In this document: positions 15,056 to 22,630 of the stretch, piece by piece
Layout: each line of letters opens with the position of its first letter
Numbering within the stretch: the first letter of the stretch is position 1
From: Paractinoplanes lichenicola
GTDB lineage: Bacteria > Actinomycetota > Actinomycetes > Mycobacteriales > Micromonosporaceae
DNA: 64,000 nt
Direction: 5' to 3'
Assembly (NCBI RefSeq): GCF_016785085.1
Contig: NZ_JAENHO010000007.1
Coordinates: 551,129 to 615,128, forward strand
The notes under the pieces: generated by a model
Seen by the model: only the letters and a program-made list of their open reading frames with translations
What the model was told of the DNA's origin: nothing
The model's database searches: none
Position numbers and translations under genes: made by a program

Positions 15056-15617
15056 CCGACACCCCCACCGATCGCCGCACCCGTCCGCCCCCGACCGCTC
15101 CCCGCACATGTCCACCCGGTCGCGAACGATCACTCAGTCGCGCACGATCAGTCAGCCGCGTACGACCGCTCGATCGCGCATGCTCGTCCATCCGCGCACG
15201 CTCGGCCAGTCGCGCACGAACGCTCAACCGCGAGCAGCGAGCGGCCACCGAATCGACCAGCCAAGAACGGTTATGCGATTGCACGAGATCGTCCTCTCGC
15301 GCACCAACGCGCAACTCCGCGCGGTCGCCCACCCGCGCAGCACCGTGCAACCGCGCGCGACTACCAACTTGCGCGACGCCGTCCACCCGCACACCAACGC
15401 GCAACTCCGCGATGCCGCGCACCCGCGCGACGCCGTCCACCCGCGCGATACCGCGCACCCGCGCGACGCCGCCCACTCGCGCAACTACGTGCGCCTGCGC
15501 GGGAGTGTCCACTTGCGCGAGGTCGTTCGCTTGCGCACTAACGCTCAACTGCGCGGAACTGCACAACTGCGTGGGCTCACTCATTCGCTGGTGGGCTTGT
15601 GGGGCGTTCGGGGTCAT
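15048..15617 (-). CDS. possible hexapeptide-repeat protein inserted in the operon
   Basis: A 189-residue frame made almost wholly of six-residue units, for example 'ARVGGV', 'ARVRGI', 'ARVDGV', 'AELRVG', 'AQVGSR' and 'ARLHGA', later 'ARLAER', 'ARMDEH' and 'ARLSDR'. Several units obey the left-handed beta-helix rule [LIV]-[GAED]-x2-[STAV]-x. In favour of a real gene: its ATG overlaps the radical-SAM stop as ATGA, its stop overlaps the start of the GNAT-AIR gene by eight bases, and the 18-bp period keeps one frame for nearly the whole length. Against: third-position GC is lower than in neighbouring genes, the opposite strand is also open with higher third-position GC, and similar low-complexity repeats fill other gaps here. 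Undecided. Confidence 0.35.
   Translation of the reverse strand: MTPNAPQAHQRMSEPTQLCSSAQLSVSAQANDLAQVDTPAQAHVVARVGGVARVRGIARVDGVARVRGIAELRVGVRVDGVAQVGSRARLHGAARVGDRAELRVGAREDDLVQSHNRSWLVDSVAARCSRLSVRARLAERARMDEHARSSGRTRLTDRARLSDRSRPGGHVRGAVGGGRVRRSVGVSGE
15056..15613. repeat. degenerate 18-bp tandem repeat region
   Basis: About 30 imperfect units with an 18-bp period, each built around a GCGCA/GCGCG core (on the plus strand 'tcgcgcac' or 'ccgcgcac' followed by ten variable bases). It separates the radical-SAM and GNAT-AIR genes of an otherwise tightly packed operon. Either a protein-coding repeat (see the minus-strand frame) or non-coding expansion. No homology to a transposon is visible. 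Confidence 0.8.
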
Positions 15618-16666
15618 CCGCCGGCCGCCTGGAGGATGCCGCATGCGCCGCAGGATGCGCAGCCGGCGGACTGGTCGGCGCCGAGCATTCCGGCTTCGCG
15701 TAGCAGGGCGGCGACCCGCGACGACACGTCTCGCACTAGTGACGGCGCCGGGCCGGGGATGCCGTCGCGGCGAGCGAGCGTGCCCGCCATCGGGCGGAAC
15801 GGCACTACGAACGGATACACGCCACGGTCGATCAGCTTCGCGCAGCCTTCGACCAACGCGTCCGGGTCCTCGCCGAGGCCGATCAGCACGTACGTCGAGA
15901 CCTGGTTGCGGCCGAACACCGACACCGCGTAGTCCCACGCCGCCTCGTATTCGGACATCGGGACCGAGCCTTTGCCGGGCATCCACTTCAGGCGGATCTC
16001 GTCGTCAAGGGCCTCGGCGTGGATGCCGATCGACACCGCCCCGGCCGAACGCAGGTCGTCGAGCACCGTCAGGTGCCCGGGCGGCTCGATCTGCACCTGA
16101 ATGGGCAGCCCGGGCACCCGGTCGAGCACTGCGCGCACCGAACGCACAAGGTTGCGCGCGCCCCGATCGGGGCCGGTGGTCGTCCCGGTCGTCATGACCA
16201 TCTGCCGCACGCCGTCGAGTTCGACCGCCGCCGCTGCGACCTCGGCCAGTTGTGCGGGGGTCTTGGCGGCGATCGTCGCGCCGGCCCGCAGCGATTCCTC
16301 GATCGTGCAGAAGCGGCAGCGTTGGTCCTCGGCGTACCGGATGCATGTCTGCACAACCGTGGTCGCCAGGACGTCCTTGCCGTGCAGGCGCGCGATCTGT
16401 TCGTACGGGACGCCGTCCGCCGTCGTCAGGTCGTAGAACCGCGGGCGGCGCACGACCGACAGGGACAGCCCGGTGTCCGACTCGCCGAGCCAGAGCTTGT
16501 CATCCCGTACGGAATAAGGGCTTTGCGGGTTGATCGGGAGGGCCGCATTGCCCCCGTCGATCACCAGGTGGCCGTCGTCGCTGGGACCGGCCCCCGCCGG
16601 GCGGCGCACGGGTGTGGGCACCCGCACGCCACGCACGGCGAGGTCGGCTCGAACGTCGATGGACAT
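15614..16666 (-). CDS. MSMEG_0568-type radical SAM protein
   Basis: A 350-residue radical-SAM enzyme of the Nit1C cluster (NitD counterpart). The iron-sulphur segment is 'CIRYAEDQRCRFC' (about residue 110), a C-x8-C-x2-C spacing rather than the textbook C-x3-C-x2-C; it is followed by 'MVMTTGTTTGPDRGARNLV', 'IQVQIEPPG' and 'IGIHAEALDD' strands of the TIM barrel. A second Cys cluster at the C-terminus ('GCASCGACG') could bind an auxiliary Fe-S centre. It presumably carries out the radical step that builds or rearranges the cluster's metabolite; the substrate is unknown. One base separates its ATG from the stop of the upstream gene, so they are co-translated. Confidence 0.88.
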   Translation of the reverse strand: MSIDVRADLAVRGVRVPTPVRRPAGAGPSDDGHLVIDGGNAALPINPQSPYSVRDDKLWLGESDTGLSLSVVRRPRFYDLTTADGVPYEQIARLHGKDVLATTVVQTCIRYAEDQRCRFCTIEESLRAGATIAAKTPAQLAEVAAAAVELDGVRQMVMTTGTTTGPDRGARNLVRSVRAVLDRVPGLPIQVQIEPPGHLTVLDDLRSAGAVSIGIHAEALDDEIRLKWMPGKGSVPMSEYEAAWDYAVSVFGRNQVSTYVLIGLGEDPDALVEGCAKLIDRGVYPFVVPFRPMAGTLARRDGIPGPAPSLVRDVSSRVAALLREAGMLGADQSAGCASCGACGILQAAGG

Positions 16667-16667
16667 G

Positions 16668-17180
16668 TCAGAGCTGGTACGTCGAGTTGATGATCGCGCC
16701 CTTGCGCGCGTAGTGGATGAGCGCGTCCTGCACGTCGAGCGGGTGCGTCGGGATGACCCCCTCGATCAGGTCCTCCTCGCGGGCGCCGTGCAGCGACAGC
16801 CCGAACCGGCAGCAGTAGACCTTGCCGCCCTCGGCCATGAACGTCTTGAGCGAGTTGTTGATGTTGTGTTCGCCCGGGAACGCGCTGGTGCCGGTGGTCG
16901 GGAAGCCGCGGGTGGCCAGGCAGTTGAGCGAGCCCGGGCCGTAGAAGTAAATGGCCGACTCGAAGCCCTTGCGCAGCGCGCGGGTGGCCTGCAGCACGGC
17001 CACGAAGCTGACCGACGACTCGTGCGCGATGCCGTGCACGAGCGTGAAGTAGCTCTGGCCCTCCTCGGCCTTGTAGTCGGGGAACACCTTGGTGCCGCCG
17101 TAGATGCTCGACCCCTCGGCCAGCGCCGGGTGCGGGATCTCGTTGAGGCTCTTCTGCTCGAGGTCGGTCAGGTCGGTCAT
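16668..17180 (-). CDS. MSMEG_0572/Sll0783 nitrogen starvation response protein
   Basis: A 170-residue soluble protein of the MSMEG_0572/Sll0783 family (NitB in the Pseudomonas Nit1C naming). Landmarks are 'ADL'-like N-terminus 'EIPHPALAEGSSIYGGTKVF', 'FTLVHGIAHESSVSFVAVLQ', 'AIYFYGPGSLNCLATRGFP' and 'GKVYCCRFGLSLHG'; the alternating strands and conserved Cys suggest a DsrE-like fold, but chemistry is not known. In Synechocystis sll0783 is strongly induced by nitrogen starvation and needed for normal polyhydroxybutyrate formation. It directly precedes the radical-SAM gene. Its 5' leader contains an exact 28-bp tandem duplication. Confidence 0.87.
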   Translation of the reverse strand: MTDLTDLEQKSLNEIPHPALAEGSSIYGGTKVFPDYKAEEGQSYFTLVHGIAHESSVSFVAVLQATRALRKGFESAIYFYGPGSLNCLATRGFPTTGTSAFPGEHNINNSLKTFMAEGGKVYCCRFGLSLHGAREEDLIEGVIPTHPLDVQDALIHYARKGAIINSTYQL

Positions 17181-17194
17181 GATGATCTCCTCTT

Positions 17195-17250
17195 GATGTG
17201 GCGGTGAAGCGGTACGAATGTCGATGTGGCGGTGAAGCGGTACGAATGTC
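17195..17250. repeat. exact 28-bp tandem duplication in a 5' leader
   Basis: Bases 17195-17222 and 17223-17250 are identical (each starts GATGTGGCGGTGAAGC and ends GGTACGAATGTC). It lies 15 bases upstream of the MSMEG_0572-like start, between two genes of the same operon. Perfect identity points to a recent duplication. Confidence 0.9.
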
Positions 17251-17311
17251 GCTAGTGCCGAGTGGGGTCGGAGCTGGTGGGCGTGACGCGCTAAGAGACG
17301 GTGGCGAGCGG

Positions 17312-18115
17312 TCAGTCGTAGAGCTTCGAGAAGTTGCCGTGGAAAACGGCCTCGCCGAGTTCGCGTCCGGCCGCCGCGGCCTGCAGGCGGGCCAGCTCCC
17401 CGGCGTGGTCACCCCACGGCTCGTCGCTGGCGAACAACACCCGGTCGTGGCCGATGCCGCGCCGATCGATCTCGTCGGCCAGCCAGCGCGGGGCGAAGCC
17501 GATCGCCCACGACAGGTCGGTGTAGACCTGCTTGCCCGCGGCGATCCAGTCGAAGAACCGGCCGCCGATCAGCTTGATGTGACCGCTCATCCCGCCACCG
17601 AAATGAACAAGATGGATGCGCACATCGTCGCCGTGCCGGTCCACGAGCTGGCCGACCTTGTCGATGTCGGACGCCGCCCCCGGCGAGGTGTGCACATGAA
17701 CGACCAAGTTGTGCGCACGCGCCGCGTCGAAGATCGGCGCCAGACCCGGGTCGTCGATGCTCCCGCCGAGCAGAAAACTGATCTTCAGAGCCCGTACGCC
17801 CGGCTCGCCCGCCAGCCTCAAGGCCTGCGCCGTCCTTGCCCGATCGCTTTCGAGTGCGCTCACCCACAGCCCGCACCGCAACCGGTCGTCACGCTGGGTG
17901 GCCTCGACGACGAGGTCGTTGAAGCCGAACGCCACATCCGGGTCCGGCACGCCGTAGTTGGGCAGGATCAGCGCCCGCGAAGTCCCCTCCCGGTTCAGGT
18001 CCGCGATCAAAGCGGCGATCGTGGCCCGCGCGGTCACGTCCGGCTTGACCGGCGGCCCGCCGTAGAACGGATAGGCCGGCAGGACGCCCAGGTGCCGGTG
18101 CGCGTCGTAGGTCAT
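17312..18115 (-). CDS. amidohydrolase-family (TIM-barrel) hydrolase
   Basis: A 267-residue metal-dependent hydrolase of the amidohydrolase_2 type. The N-terminal 'YDAHRHLGVLP' holds a D-x-H-x-H-like metal motif; further metal-site candidates are Lys in 'ALKISFLLGG', His in 'VVHVHTS', His in 'IHLVHFGG' and Asp in 'VLFASDEPWGDHAGEL'. Substrates of this clan are usually amides, lactams or carboxylates. It is embedded in the Nit1C-like operon (ATG overlaps the flavoprotein stop as ATGA, start 18115) but is not one of the core genes, so it may process the pathway's product. The 130-base gap after it is the largest near the operon's promoter end and may hold an internal promoter. Confidence 0.8.
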   Translation of the reverse strand: MTYDAHRHLGVLPAYPFYGGPPVKPDVTARATIAALIADLNREGTSRALILPNYGVPDPDVAFGFNDLVVEATQRDDRLRCGLWVSALESDRARTAQALRLAGEPGVRALKISFLLGGSIDDPGLAPIFDAARAHNLVVHVHTSPGAASDIDKVGQLVDRHGDDVRIHLVHFGGGMSGHIKLIGGRFFDWIAAGKQVYTDLSWAIGFAPRWLADEIDRRGIGHDRVLFASDEPWGDHAGELARLQAAAAGRELGEAVFHGNFSKLYD

Positions 18116-19404
18116 GCCGCCCACTCCAGGTCCGGGTACGTCTCCGTCGGCGTGCCGGCCAGCCAGCTCACGCCCTCGGAGACTTGCCGCCGCCGGGCCC
18201 GGGTGATCTGCCCGCACAGGTGCTCGGCGTCGCGCGCCACCCCCGCGAACCGCCCCGACCCCCACGTGTGCTGCCACGGCAGCCCGAGGAAGTACAGCCC
18301 CGGGCAGCTCGTGACCCCGCGATCGTGGGTCGGATAGCCACGGCCGTCGAAGACCGGCACCTCTATCCAACGGTGATCACGGTGGAACCCGGTCGCCCAC
18401 ACGACGGCACCGACATCGGCAAGCGGAAGAGGTGACGACACGCCGGGCGTCCACACCGGCTCGTATCGGCTCTCCGCAGGCGCCGAGATACCGGCCCGCC
18501 CGATGTAGGCGTCGATCGCGTCCTTGATCCCCTCGGCCACCGCGTCGGCGTTGTCGAGATTGCGCGCCAGATCCTGCGCGAAGGTGATCGTGTCGCCGTC
18601 GATGCTCAGCAAACGGCCATGAAGCGCCATCCCCTCGACCGCGAACCGCCGCAGGTCGATGTCGCGGCCGCCACCCCGGCCCGTCATGTAGTGGTTCGCG
18701 CGCAGCCGCACCTCGTCCGCGTCGCCGAACTCGTGCACGCTTTTGTCGTAATGACCCATCTCCGACAGCCACGCGAGCGTGTCCCGACCCCGATAGCGCC
18801 GGGCCGCCCGCGGCGCGCTGCCCACCGCGAGGTGCACCTTCCGCCCGGCCAGGTGCAGGTCCTCGGCGATCTGGCAGCCCGACTGCCCCGTCCCGACGAC
18901 CAGCACATCGCCGTCCGGCAACTGATCGGCGCGCCGATACTGCGACGAGTGCACCTGCGCGATGTGCGCGGGCAGTTTCTCGGCCAGCCGCGGCACCGCC
19001 GGCCGGTGATAGCCGCCCGTCGCGATCACCACCTGGTCCGCGGTCAGCGCCCCGTCGCTGGTGAGCAGTTCGAAGACGTTCCCCGTACGCCGCAGCCGCG
19101 TCACCTCCACCCCTTCGCGCAGGGGCGGGTCGAAGCTCCGGGCGTACGTCTCCAGGAACGTCACCACCTCGGCGCCGCTCATGAACCCGTCCGGGTCGTC
19201 CCCGCGGTAGTCGTAGCCGGGCAGCCGGCACTGCCAGTTCGGCGTGACCAGGCAGAACGAGTCCCACCGCCGGTCGCGCCACTCGTGCCCGACCCGCTCC
19301 CGCTCGAGCACCACGTGGTCGGTCCCGCGCTCCCGCAGATACCAGCTCATGCTCAGCCCGGCCTGCCCGCCACCGATCACGGCGACACCGGTGTGCGCAG
19401 TCAC
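18112..19404 (-). CDS. MSMEG_0569-type flavin-dependent oxidoreductase
   Basis: A 430-residue FAD/NADPH monooxygenase-like flavoprotein (NitH-like in Nit1C clusters). It begins with the FAD fold 'AVIGGGQAGLSMSWYLRERG' and 'VVLERERVGHEWR', contains a second Rossmann motif 'VLVVGTGQSGCQIAEDLHLAG' (about residue 170) for NAD(P)H, and the late 'GAVVWATGFHRDH' motif typical of the flavin monooxygenase/ornithine-hydroxylase group. It would hydroxylate nitrogen or carbon in the cluster's substrate. Both ends overlap neighbours by ATGA. Cytoplasmic. Confidence 0.9.
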   Translation of the reverse strand: MTAHTGVAVIGGGQAGLSMSWYLRERGTDHVVLERERVGHEWRDRRWDSFCLVTPNWQCRLPGYDYRGDDPDGFMSGAEVVTFLETYARSFDPPLREGVEVTRLRRTGNVFELLTSDGALTADQVVIATGGYHRPAVPRLAEKLPAHIAQVHSSQYRRADQLPDGDVLVVGTGQSGCQIAEDLHLAGRKVHLAVGSAPRAARRYRGRDTLAWLSEMGHYDKSVHEFGDADEVRLRANHYMTGRGGGRDIDLRRFAVEGMALHGRLLSIDGDTITFAQDLARNLDNADAVAEGIKDAIDAYIGRAGISAPAESRYEPVWTPGVSSPLPLADVGAVVWATGFHRDHRWIEVPVFDGRGYPTHDRGVTSCPGLYFLGLPWQHTWGSGRFAGVARDAEHLCGQITRARRRQVSEGVSWLAGTPTETYPDLEWAA

Positions 19405-19679
19405 GACTCGATCCCCTCGACCAGCACGTCACCGGACGGCTGGGCCTGGGCCCGGGCCAGCACCAGTTCAAGGCTGCGCGCGGCGTTCCCGCAGGGGAAC
19501 CCGTACGCCTGCCGCACCCGCTCGCTGGCCTCCGTCAGGGCCTGCCGGCTGGTCGCGACGAACTCGACGACCGGCATCCGCTGCCCCGCCGAGAAGAAGT
19601 CCTCGACCACTGTCGAGGGTGAGTAGATCCGTTGCGCCACGCCGTCCGGCCAGCGCACCAACACGTACCGTTCCGGCAT
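19401..19679 (-). CDS. MSMEG_0570 nitrogen starvation response protein
   Basis: A 92-residue protein, first gene of the 9-kb operon. 'YVLVRWPDGVAQRIYSPSTV', 'VEDFFSAGQRMPVVEFV' and 'ASERVRQAYGFPCGNAARSL' match the small MSMEG_0570 family found beside the flavoprotein in these clusters. The N-terminal half is beta-rich, the C-terminal half helical; no catalytic residues are evident, so it may be a carrier or assembly factor. The ATG at 19679 is preceded by a 374-base regulatory region with a GlnR-like site. Its stop overlaps the flavoprotein start. Confidence 0.85.
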   Translation of the reverse strand: MPERYVLVRWPDGVAQRIYSPSTVVEDFFSAGQRMPVVEFVATSRQALTEASERVRQAYGFPCGNAARSLELVLARAQAQPSGDVLVEGIES

Positions 19680-20053
19680 GGCGTTACCCCTGATCCGGCC
19701 CGTCCGCCCAGGTAGGGCGGCTGGTGACGGTTCACAGTCAAGGAATCGCGGGTTTCACCGAGGTTTCATCCGGAACAAGGAGCCGTTAGATGGTCCTCAC
19801 TTCAGCCGAGACTCGGCCGAAGGAGACCGGTCCCGCGCCGTGACTGGGGCAGGCGGCGCGGGACCGGAGTTCGGGTTCGACCGGCCTGCCAGGGCGCCGT
19901 GGTGACGACCCCCTGACCCCCGTGACCGGTGACTCCACGCAGACGATTGTGGGGGCGGCGGGACCCGTACGGCCGAAGTCTGGACGATTTTGGACGCCGG
20001 AGACCGTACGGCCTAGCCTCTGATCCTCTGCCCCTCGACCCCAGGAGCCGGTC
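19680..20053. other. divergent promoter region, 374 bases
   Basis: No gene. It serves the minus-strand Nit1C-like operon (start 19679) and the plus-strand STAND gene (start 20054). It holds the GlnR-like box at 19752-19767, a minus-strand TTGACT (-35-like) at about 19737-19742, and on the STAND side a pair of CCGTACGGCC copies (about 19965 and 20004) around two TGGACG words. Confidence 0.6.
19752..19767 (-). promoter_or_regulatory. putative GlnR box upstream of the nitrogen operon
   Basis: On the minus strand GAAAC, six bases, GAAAC. The actinobacterial GlnR consensus is gTnAC-n6-GaAAC; the second half is exact, the first differs at one position. It lies 73-88 bases upstream of the first gene of an operon whose relatives respond to nitrogen starvation. 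Confidence 0.5.
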
Positions 20054-22630
20054 ATGCCGTCGACGCCGCTGCCCGATCCGGCCGCCGCGGGGTCGTTCGA
20101 CGAGCTCACCGAGTGTCTGCGCCGGCTCAAGGTGTGGGCCGGCGACCCGTCGTACGAGACCCTCAAGGACCGGGTGAACGCCGCGTGGTCGGCCGAGGGT
20201 CGCCCGGCCGCCGATCTGACCCGCCGCTCGACCGTGGCCAACGCGTTCGCGACCGGCCGCCGCCGGTTCAACACCGACCTGGTGCTGGCCGTCGTGCGGG
20301 CGCTGCACCCCGACGACACCTACGTCGAGCAGTGGCGGCAGGCGCTCCGGGTGGTGGCGGGCGAGCTCGAGGCCGTCGCGCAGGTGCGCGTGCTCGACCG
20401 GTTGCCGCCCGACACGGCCGACTTCACCGGGCGGGCCGGGGAGCTGGGCACGCTCGGCGGGGGCGGCGCGTTCCTGATCTCGGCGATCGAGGGGATGGCC
20501 GGCGTCGGCAAGACCCAGCTGGCCGTTCATGCCGCGCATCGACTGCACGAAAGTGAGCGTTTCGAGCGCGTCTTGTTCGTCAACCTGCGCGGTTTCCATC
20601 CCGACCCGGCGCAGCCGCCGGCCGATCCCGCGGCCGTTCTCGACGGGTTCCTGCGCCTGCTCGGGGTGCCGGGCCACAAAATCCCGCACGGCCTGCATGC
20701 GCTCGCCGTGGCCTATCGGGAAGAGCTTTCCCGCGTACGGGCCCTGATCGTGCTCGACAACGCCGCGAGCGCCGAGCAGGTCCGTCCCCTGCTGCCCGGC
20801 ACGCCGGACGGCGTCACCCTGATCACCAGCCGCCGCCGGCTGGACGACCTGCCTTCGGTGACCCGGGTCGTCGTCGACGTGTTCACGCCCGACGAGGCCG
20901 TCGCCTTCCTGACCCGTACGGTGCGGGACGTGCCGGTCGGCCCGGAACCGCTGGCCCTGGCACAGATCGCCCGCGCCTGCGGTTATCTGCCCCTCGCGTT
21001 GAGCCTGATCGCCGGGCACATCCGCAACACGCCCGGCTGGAACCTGTCCGACCACGCCGACCGGCTCGACGAGCGGCACCGCGAACGCCGGCTCGACTCC
21101 GGGGTGGAGCTGGCGCTCGACGTGTCGTACCGGCATCTGCCCGCCGAGCAGCGCCGGGTGCTGCGGCTGGCCGCCCTGCACCCGGGGCAGGATTTCGACG
21201 CGTACGCGATGGCCGCGCTCATCGGCGACGAGCTGACCGTCACCCGCGAGCGGCTGGACGCGCTGCGCACCGACCACCTGATCCAGGAGCCGGCCCCCGG
21301 CCGGTTCACGCTGCACGACCTCGTGCGCGCCTTCGCCCTCACGCGGGCGCACGACGAGGACCGGCCCTCCGACCGGCACGCCGCGCTGACCAGGTTCTTC
21401 GACTACTGCCTGGCCGCCGCCGCGGCCGCCATGGACAGCCTGCACCCGGTCGAGTTCAAGGAGCTGCGGGCCCGCATCCCGATGGCCACGTCGCCGCTGC
21501 CCGATTTCGGCGATCCCGCGGCGGCGCCGGCCTGGCTCGACACCGAGCGGCCGACGCTGATCGCCGTGGCCGCGCACACCGCGACCGAGGGCTGGCCCGG
21601 CCACACCACCCTGCTCGTCCGCACCCTGGCCCGCTATCTGCACAGCGGTCACCAGCAGGACGCGGTGCACGTGTACGGCCATGCCGTGCGGGCCGCCCGC
21701 GGCACCGGCGACGTCGAGGCGCAGGCGTTCGCGCTGACCGGGCTGGGCGACCTGGAGTCGCAGGTCGGCCTGCCCGGCCAGGCCGGTGAGCACCTGCGCC
21801 AGGCGCTCGAGCTGTTCCGGCGGCTGGGCGACTCCGACGGCCAGTCGACGGCGCTGTACAACCTGGGCCGGCTCGCCGAGAAGAAGGGCGACTACCCGGC
21901 GTCGATCGATTTCAAGCGGCAGTCACTAGCGCTCGACCGGGCCTCCGGCAACAAGATCGGCGAGGTGGGCGACCTGGCCGGGCTGGGCTCGGTGATGGAA
22001 CGGGCCGGCCGCTACGCCGAGGCCACCGACTACTACCAGCAGGCGCTGGACCTGGCCGACGAGACCGGCGACTCGTGGGGCCGGGGTTACGCGCTGAGCG
22101 GCCTGGGCGAGCTGGCCGTGCACTCCGGCGACTACCCGGCCTCGGGCCGCTATCTGCGCGCGGCGCTCGAGGTGTTCCGGCAGATCGGCAACGTCTCCGG
22201 CGCGGGCGGGGCGCTCGACAGCCTGGGCGTCCTGCACACCCGGCTCGGCGAGACCGACCAGGCGGTCGCCTGCCACGAGGAGGCCCTGGCCATCTTCCGC
22301 GACGAGGGCAACGACCTGTACGAGGCCGTCGCGCTCAACGGCCTCGGCGAGGCGCTGCACGCGGCCGGCCGCGCCCCCGAGTCGCTCGAGCACCACACGG
22401 CCGCGCTGCGCCTGGCCACCACGAGCGACAACCCCCACCAGCAGGCCCGCGCCGAACACGGCATCGGCCAGGCCCTGCCCGACCCCGACCAGGCCCGCCC
22501 CCACCTCCAGCGCGCCCTGTCCCTCTTCACCACCCTCGGCGTGACCCCGGAGGCCGCCGAGGTCCGGTCGCACCTGGAATCACTCAATAGTCCGGTTCAA
22601 ATCGCGGTCCGTACGGACGAAGGGGTTTGA
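20054..22630 (+). CDS. STAND ATPase with HTH-like N-terminus and TPR repeats
   Basis: An 858-residue signalling protein. Residues ~10-110 form the helical XRE-like/effector head found before NB-ARC domains in actinomycetes ('TLKDRVNAAWSAEGRPA', 'RRSTVANAFATGRRRFNTDL'). Then comes an NB-ARC ATPase (Walker A 'GMAGVGKTQLA' near residue 150, Walker B 'ALIVLDNAAS' near 232, 'GYLPLALSLIAG', 'LHDLVRAFA') and about seven TPR units from residue ~540 to the end ('ALTGLGDLESQVGLPGQAGE', 'ALYNLGRLAEKKGDYPASID'). It resembles AfsR-type proteins without the SARP DNA-binding domain. Likely a ligand- or protein-gated switch. Its TGA overlaps the next gene's TTG start, so the pair is coupled. Confidence 0.85.
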   Translation: MPSTPLPDPAAAGSFDELTECLRRLKVWAGDPSYETLKDRVNAAWSAEGRPAADLTRRSTVANAFATGRRRFNTDLVLAVVRALHPDDTYVEQWRQALRVVAGELEAVAQVRVLDRLPPDTADFTGRAGELGTLGGGGAFLISAIEGMAGVGKTQLAVHAAHRLHESERFERVLFVNLRGFHPDPAQPPADPAAVLDGFLRLLGVPGHKIPHGLHALAVAYREELSRVRALIVLDNAASAEQVRPLLPGTPDGVTLITSRRRLDDLPSVTRVVVDVFTPDEAVAFLTRTVRDVPVGPEPLALAQIARACGYLPLALSLIAGHIRNTPGWNLSDHADRLDERHRERRLDSGVELALDVSYRHLPAEQRRVLRLAALHPGQDFDAYAMAALIGDELTVTRERLDALRTDHLIQEPAPGRFTLHDLVRAFALTRAHDEDRPSDRHAALTRFFDYCLAAAAAAMDSLHPVEFKELRARIPMATSPLPDFGDPAAAPAWLDTERPTLIAVAAHTATEGWPGHTTLLVRTLARYLHSGHQQDAVHVYGHAVRAARGTGDVEAQAFALTGLGDLESQVGLPGQAGEHLRQALELFRRLGDSDGQSTALYNLGRLAEKKGDYPASIDFKRQSLALDRASGNKIGEVGDLAGLGSVMERAGRYAEATDYYQQALDLADETGDSWGRGYALSGLGELAVHSGDYPASGRYLRAALEVFRQIGNVSGAGGALDSLGVLHTRLGETDQAVACHEEALAIFRDEGNDLYEAVALNGLGEALHAAGRAPESLEHHTAALRLATTSDNPHQQARAEHGIGQALPDPDQARPHLQRALSLFTTLGVTPEAAEVRSHLESLNSPVQIAVRTDEGV

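Noticed and set aside
13631..15541. Very long open frame on the plus strand antisense to the GNAT-AIR gene
   Set aside because: It mirrors the real gene's codon structure and runs through the repeat region; composition is Pro/Arg/His-rich without any domain.
15108..15932. Plus-strand repeat frame with high third-position GC
   Set aside because: Kept only as an argument against the minus-strand reading: it has no ribosome-binding site, runs antisense into the radical-SAM gene and changes to random sequence there.
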